From positions 1 through 7,099 of the forward strand of contig JAEEXV010000166.1 in the NCBI GenBank assembly GCA_016287975.1: 7,099 nt of DNA, given 5' to 3'. This document shows, piece after piece, positions 4,681-7,099 of the stretch; the first letter of the stretch is position 1, and each line of letters opens with the position of its first letter. The notes beneath the pieces are model-generated. The model did not search any database, had not been told where the DNA came from, and was given only the letters and a program-made list of their open reading frames with translations. Source of the stretch: Lentisphaeria bacterium. Its GTDB lineage: Bacteria; Verrucomicrobiota; Lentisphaeria; Oligosphaerales; Oligosphaeraceae. The position numbers and the translations under genes are program-made.

Positions 4681-6831
4681 ATGAATGACGTGAGCATATC
4701 AGCAACAAACGCTATGGCTTCAGCCTTGAAAAACACCTTGATGGCACTGCTGTTGGTGCAAACTCTCGTCTTTGCCCAGGTCACCGTGAGCATGGCGGAT
4801 CTGGACGGGGACGGCGAACCTGAAGTCGTCCTTGAAAACGAATACCTGAAAGTCGGCGTCCTGACGGGCAAGGCCCCGCGGAACGCGCCAGAGAGGCTGC
4901 TTCCCAATGGCAAGCCCATCCCAGGCAAATATGCGCGGCGTTTCAACTGGGGCGGCTGGATATGGGAGGTGTTCTACAAGCCGACAGGCAGGAATTGGTT
5001 CGTCCACGAAAACACCGACGACGAAAACTGGTTCGGCATCCCCGAGTGCTTCGAGGAGGCCATTCGCATGAAGGAGCTGGAGCCTGGCAAGTACGCCGTT
5101 CTCGTGCCAGGCATAGGCACCGCCACGGGACTTGGACAGTGCTTCCGCGAGTCGTTCCGGGAGATTGAATACGCTCCATGGGAGATGCGCCTGGAGTGCG
5201 AGACCAATGGGACCTGGCAGGAGACAACGCCTGCCTTCGGGGCTGCATCCGCCTGGAGGCTGTGCTTCTCCCAGAAGATTGACACGCCATACGGTTATGG
5301 CTGCGCATGCGAGAAGAGCATCGTCATGCGGACGGGGTCGTCGCGTCTGGAAATCCGGCGCAGCATCCGGAACACAGGCAGCCGACCATGGCGCACCACC
5401 TGGTTCACGCACGGCTTTTGGGGGCAGGGCGCAAACAACCGTCTCGACAGCGACTGCTGGTCAACCATCCCGATACGCTACCTCCGCAATGGAACCATCG
5501 ACACGGAGCGCGCGTTCCTCGCCGACTTCATGCCGGGCAACTACTGGGGGCCCATCACAGCCGAAGAGCTGGGCGGCAGCTGGCACGCCGCCGGAAACGC
5601 CAAAACCTGCGACATCTTCCTCACCGCGCTCGACAGGCCCATCGCCTTCTTCCGCAACTGGACCACCGCCCAGACCTACTCCTGCGAACCCGTCCTCACC
5701 ATCGACCTGAAGCCAGGCGAAACCTTCTCCTGGCTGGACACGCGCATGGCGGGAAATGGTCTGCAGGGCGTCAAGGCAATCGGGGACGCCGCCATGCTTG
5801 ACTGGCAAATGTCGGAGAACGGGCGGTTGCTCATTTCCATCCTGCCAGGCTCCAAGGGAAAAGGAAAAGCCACGATTCAGGGAACGGTCTGCGCAGCCGG
5901 GCAGCAAGTTCCCATCGCCATGGAATCGGAGCGCCTTTCATACGGGCCAGACGCGCCCCTCCGCGTTTCAGCCACCCTCCCGCAGGAGTTCGTCGGCAAG
6001 ACCGCTTCGCTCGCATTCAATGTCCGACTCGACGGCAAAACTCTTGCAAAAGTGGATGGAGATTACATACTGGCGGTGAAGGCACGCACGGAAGTGGCTG
6101 TCGTGAAGAACCATCCGAAGGCGGTTGTCTTCACCGAGATGCGCCAGGACAAGGAGGGGAAGCTCCATCCCAGGCGCATCGCAAAGTTCTGGGAACTTTA
6201 TCTGCAGGCCGCCGGCTTTCATGTGCAGCACCTCAACTGGGATGCGGAGGCGGTGAACTGGGAGGGTGTGTCGCTGGCGATCATCGCCGGAAAACAGATG
6301 AAACCTACCACGCTGCACGAACTTGAAAAGCAGGTGCGCAATGGCGCAGGCGCCATCTTCCAGGCCCCGTTGGATTTCCATTCTTTCAAGCTTGGCGACC
6401 TGCTTCCCATCCAGGAGGTGCTGGGCGAAGTCAACCTGGCCTCCACGTCACCGCGCGACGGCACGCGGGATTGCGTTGGTGTCAACCGCAAACGCTACCA
6501 TCTCTACCGCAGAGAGAATCATCCTGTGGTAAACGGCCTCCCCTGGGCACCCGAAACCTTCCAGGGCATCGGCTATTTTCAAATGGTTGTCCCCAAGGAG
6601 AATGCGCACTGCCCGCTCGCCTTCTCTCGCTATGAACCGTCTTTGGAGTCGCCCAGGGACGACTATCATGCATTGATTCTCGGCACCTGCGGCAAGGGAC
6701 GAGTCGCCTACCTTGCCACTTCCATCGCCTGGGGTGCCCCCGCAAACTGCGCCATCTGGGCGCGTCTCGGCGAATACCACCGCGCCTTCTTCACACGGCT
6801 CGCCGTCTGGACTGCCAACTTTGATTTGTGA
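4681..6831 (+). CDS. Probably exported protein: DxDxDG loop, galactose-mutarotase-like region, GATase-like C-terminus
   Basis: 716 residues from the ATG at 4681; specific family not recognised. A hydrophobic stretch with a plausible cleavage site, LKNTLMALLLVQTLVFA/Q (residues 16-33), indicates export. The true start may be the GTG at 4690 or the ATG at 4714, the latter giving a more typical signal peptide (MASALKNTLMALL...); none has a good Shine-Dalgarno site. After cleavage comes ADLDGDGEPE (39-48), a calcium-loop-like DxDxDG motif, leading into VVLENEYLKVGV, the usual first strand of mutarotase-like sandwiches. Residues about 50-360 fit that fold, including EKSIVMRTGSSRLEIRRSIR (211-230) and WFTHGFWGQG (241-250). 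About 365-470 is beta-rich. About 478-716 resembles a degenerate GATase/ThuA-like fold (AVVFTEM, LAIIAGKQM, HPVVNGLPW, GKGRVAYLATSIAW). Less GC-rich than gene 2. It is followed after 32 bases by gene 4, suggesting an operon. A role in binding or processing sugars outside the cytoplasm is inferred. Confidence 0.8.
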   Translation: MNDVSISATNAMASALKNTLMALLLVQTLVFAQVTVSMADLDGDGEPEVVLENEYLKVGVLTGKAPRNAPERLLPNGKPIPGKYARRFNWGGWIWEVFYKPTGRNWFVHENTDDENWFGIPECFEEAIRMKELEPGKYAVLVPGIGTATGLGQCFRESFREIEYAPWEMRLECETNGTWQETTPAFGAASAWRLCFSQKIDTPYGYGCACEKSIVMRTGSSRLEIRRSIRNTGSRPWRTTWFTHGFWGQGANNRLDSDCWSTIPIRYLRNGTIDTERAFLADFMPGNYWGPITAEELGGSWHAAGNAKTCDIFLTALDRPIAFFRNWTTAQTYSCEPVLTIDLKPGETFSWLDTRMAGNGLQGVKAIGDAAMLDWQMSENGRLLISILPGSKGKGKATIQGTVCAAGQQVPIAMESERLSYGPDAPLRVSATLPQEFVGKTASLAFNVRLDGKTLAKVDGDYILAVKARTEVAVVKNHPKAVVFTEMRQDKEGKLHPRRIAKFWELYLQAAGFHVQHLNWDAEAVNWEGVSLAIIAGKQMKPTTLHELEKQVRNGAGAIFQAPLDFHSFKLGDLLPIQEVLGEVNLASTSPRDGTRDCVGVNRKRYHLYRRENHPVVNGLPWAPETFQGIGYFQMVVPKENAHCPLAFSRYEPSLESPRDDYHALILGTCGKGRVAYLATSIAWGAPANCAIWARLGEYHRAFFTRLAVWTANFDL

Positions 6832-6850
6832 TTCGTGTTCGTGAAAAAAG

Positions 6851-6855
6851 AGGAG
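6851..6855 (+). promoter_or_regulatory. Shine-Dalgarno site AGGAG for the last gene
   Basis: AGGAG in a purine-rich stretch (AAAAAAGAGGAGAAAAAA), with eight bases between it and the ATG at 6864. This fixes the start of the last gene and is the only textbook ribosome-binding site in the window. Confidence 0.8.
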
Positions 6856-6863
6856 AAAAAATC

Positions 6864-7099
6864 ATGTTACGAAAAGCATTGTGCTGCATTCTGACCGCAT
6901 TTTCCCTGATGGCAGCCGACTTCTCGGTGCCATTCATGAAAAAGGCCCCTGTCATCGACGGCCACTTTGACAAAGGCGAATGGGATTCCGCAATGGCCGT
7001 CAGCGGCTCGGCGAAGAACATGGACGCGCGCCGCACCACCTTGTGGATGGGCTATGGCACAGACGCGATCTACATCGCTCTTCAGGCAGAGACGCCGCC
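6864..7099 (+). CDS. Exported protein with CBM9-like N-terminal domain (3' end outside window)
   Basis: 78 complete codons are visible, starting at an ATG with a strong Shine-Dalgarno site, and the frame runs off the window. Residues 1-18 form a signal peptide: basic MLRK, hydrophobic ALCCILTAFSLM, then AA with cleavage likely before DFS. The two Cys at 7-8 sit inside the hydrophobic core and do not form a convincing lipobox. From residue 29, PVIDGHFDKGEWDSAMAV carries the DG...EW..A pattern typical at the start of CBM9-like carbohydrate-binding domains, followed by LWMGYGTDAIYIALQAETP, matching the strand with a Tyr-Ile/Val-Ala ending in that family. Such domains often precede a DUF6067 or other hydrolase module, so this could be the same kind of protein whose C-terminus is seen as gene 1; that is inference. 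The 32-base gap to gene 3 suggests cotranscription. Confidence 0.75.
   Translation, partial: MLRKALCCILTAFSLMAADFSVPFMKKAPVIDGHFDKGEWDSAMAVSGSAKNMDARRTTLWMGYGTDAIYIALQAETP

Noticed and set aside
4720..5412. Minus-strand frame of 230 codons opposite gene 3
   Set aside because: Antisense shadow of a gene with clear signal peptide and domain-like sequence; no ribosome-binding site or recognisable domain.

Overview
The window holds four same-strand genes, two of them cut by the window edges. They look like part of a carbohydrate-degradation region from a high-GC bacterium. The combination of a DUF6067/GH123-like C-terminus, a very long multidomain protein with a lectin-like N-terminus, a mutarotase-like/GATase-like secreted protein and a CBM9-like N-terminus recalls polysaccharide-degrading PVC bacteria (Lentisphaerota/Victivallales or Kiritimatiellota). 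That placement is inferred from protein style; there is no rRNA or marker gene here.

Layout: (1) 2-811, 3' end of a probable DUF6067/GH123-like glycoside hydrolase. (2) 812-1067, an intergenic gap almost entirely filled by one composite palindromic repeat element (821-1062). Its outer arms are three 9-bp units each, in opposite orientation, around an inner palindrome (875-995) in which each arm carries its own small hairpin. (3) 1068-4529, a 1153-residue protein without a signal peptide: lectin-like N-terminus, probable barrel-type hydrolase core, degenerate glutamine-amidotransferase-like C-terminus. (4) 4530-4680, a short intergenic region with a 12-bp inverted repeat, further copies of GATATGC/GCATATC, four tandem 7-mers and a doubtful 17-codon reading frame. 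(5) 4681-6831, a probably exported protein with a DxDxDG loop, a mutarotase-like region and a GATase-like C-terminus. (6) 6864-7099, the start of an exported protein with a CBM9-like domain, 32 bp after the previous gene and with the clearest Shine-Dalgarno site in the window.

Genes 3 and 4 look like an operon. Genes 1 and 2 have their own upstream or intervening structures. A plausible joint role is attack on a complex glycan: binding (CBM9-like and lectin-like domains), hydrolysis (DUF6067-like and the barrel core) and sugar handling (mutarotase-like). No substrate can be named. The most unusual signal is the repeat element between genes 1 and 2. The small stems inside its two arms differ in sequence but both stay fully paired, as in REP/REPIN-type elements. 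No tRNA, rRNA, CRISPR array, transposase gene or convincing minus-strand gene was seen.
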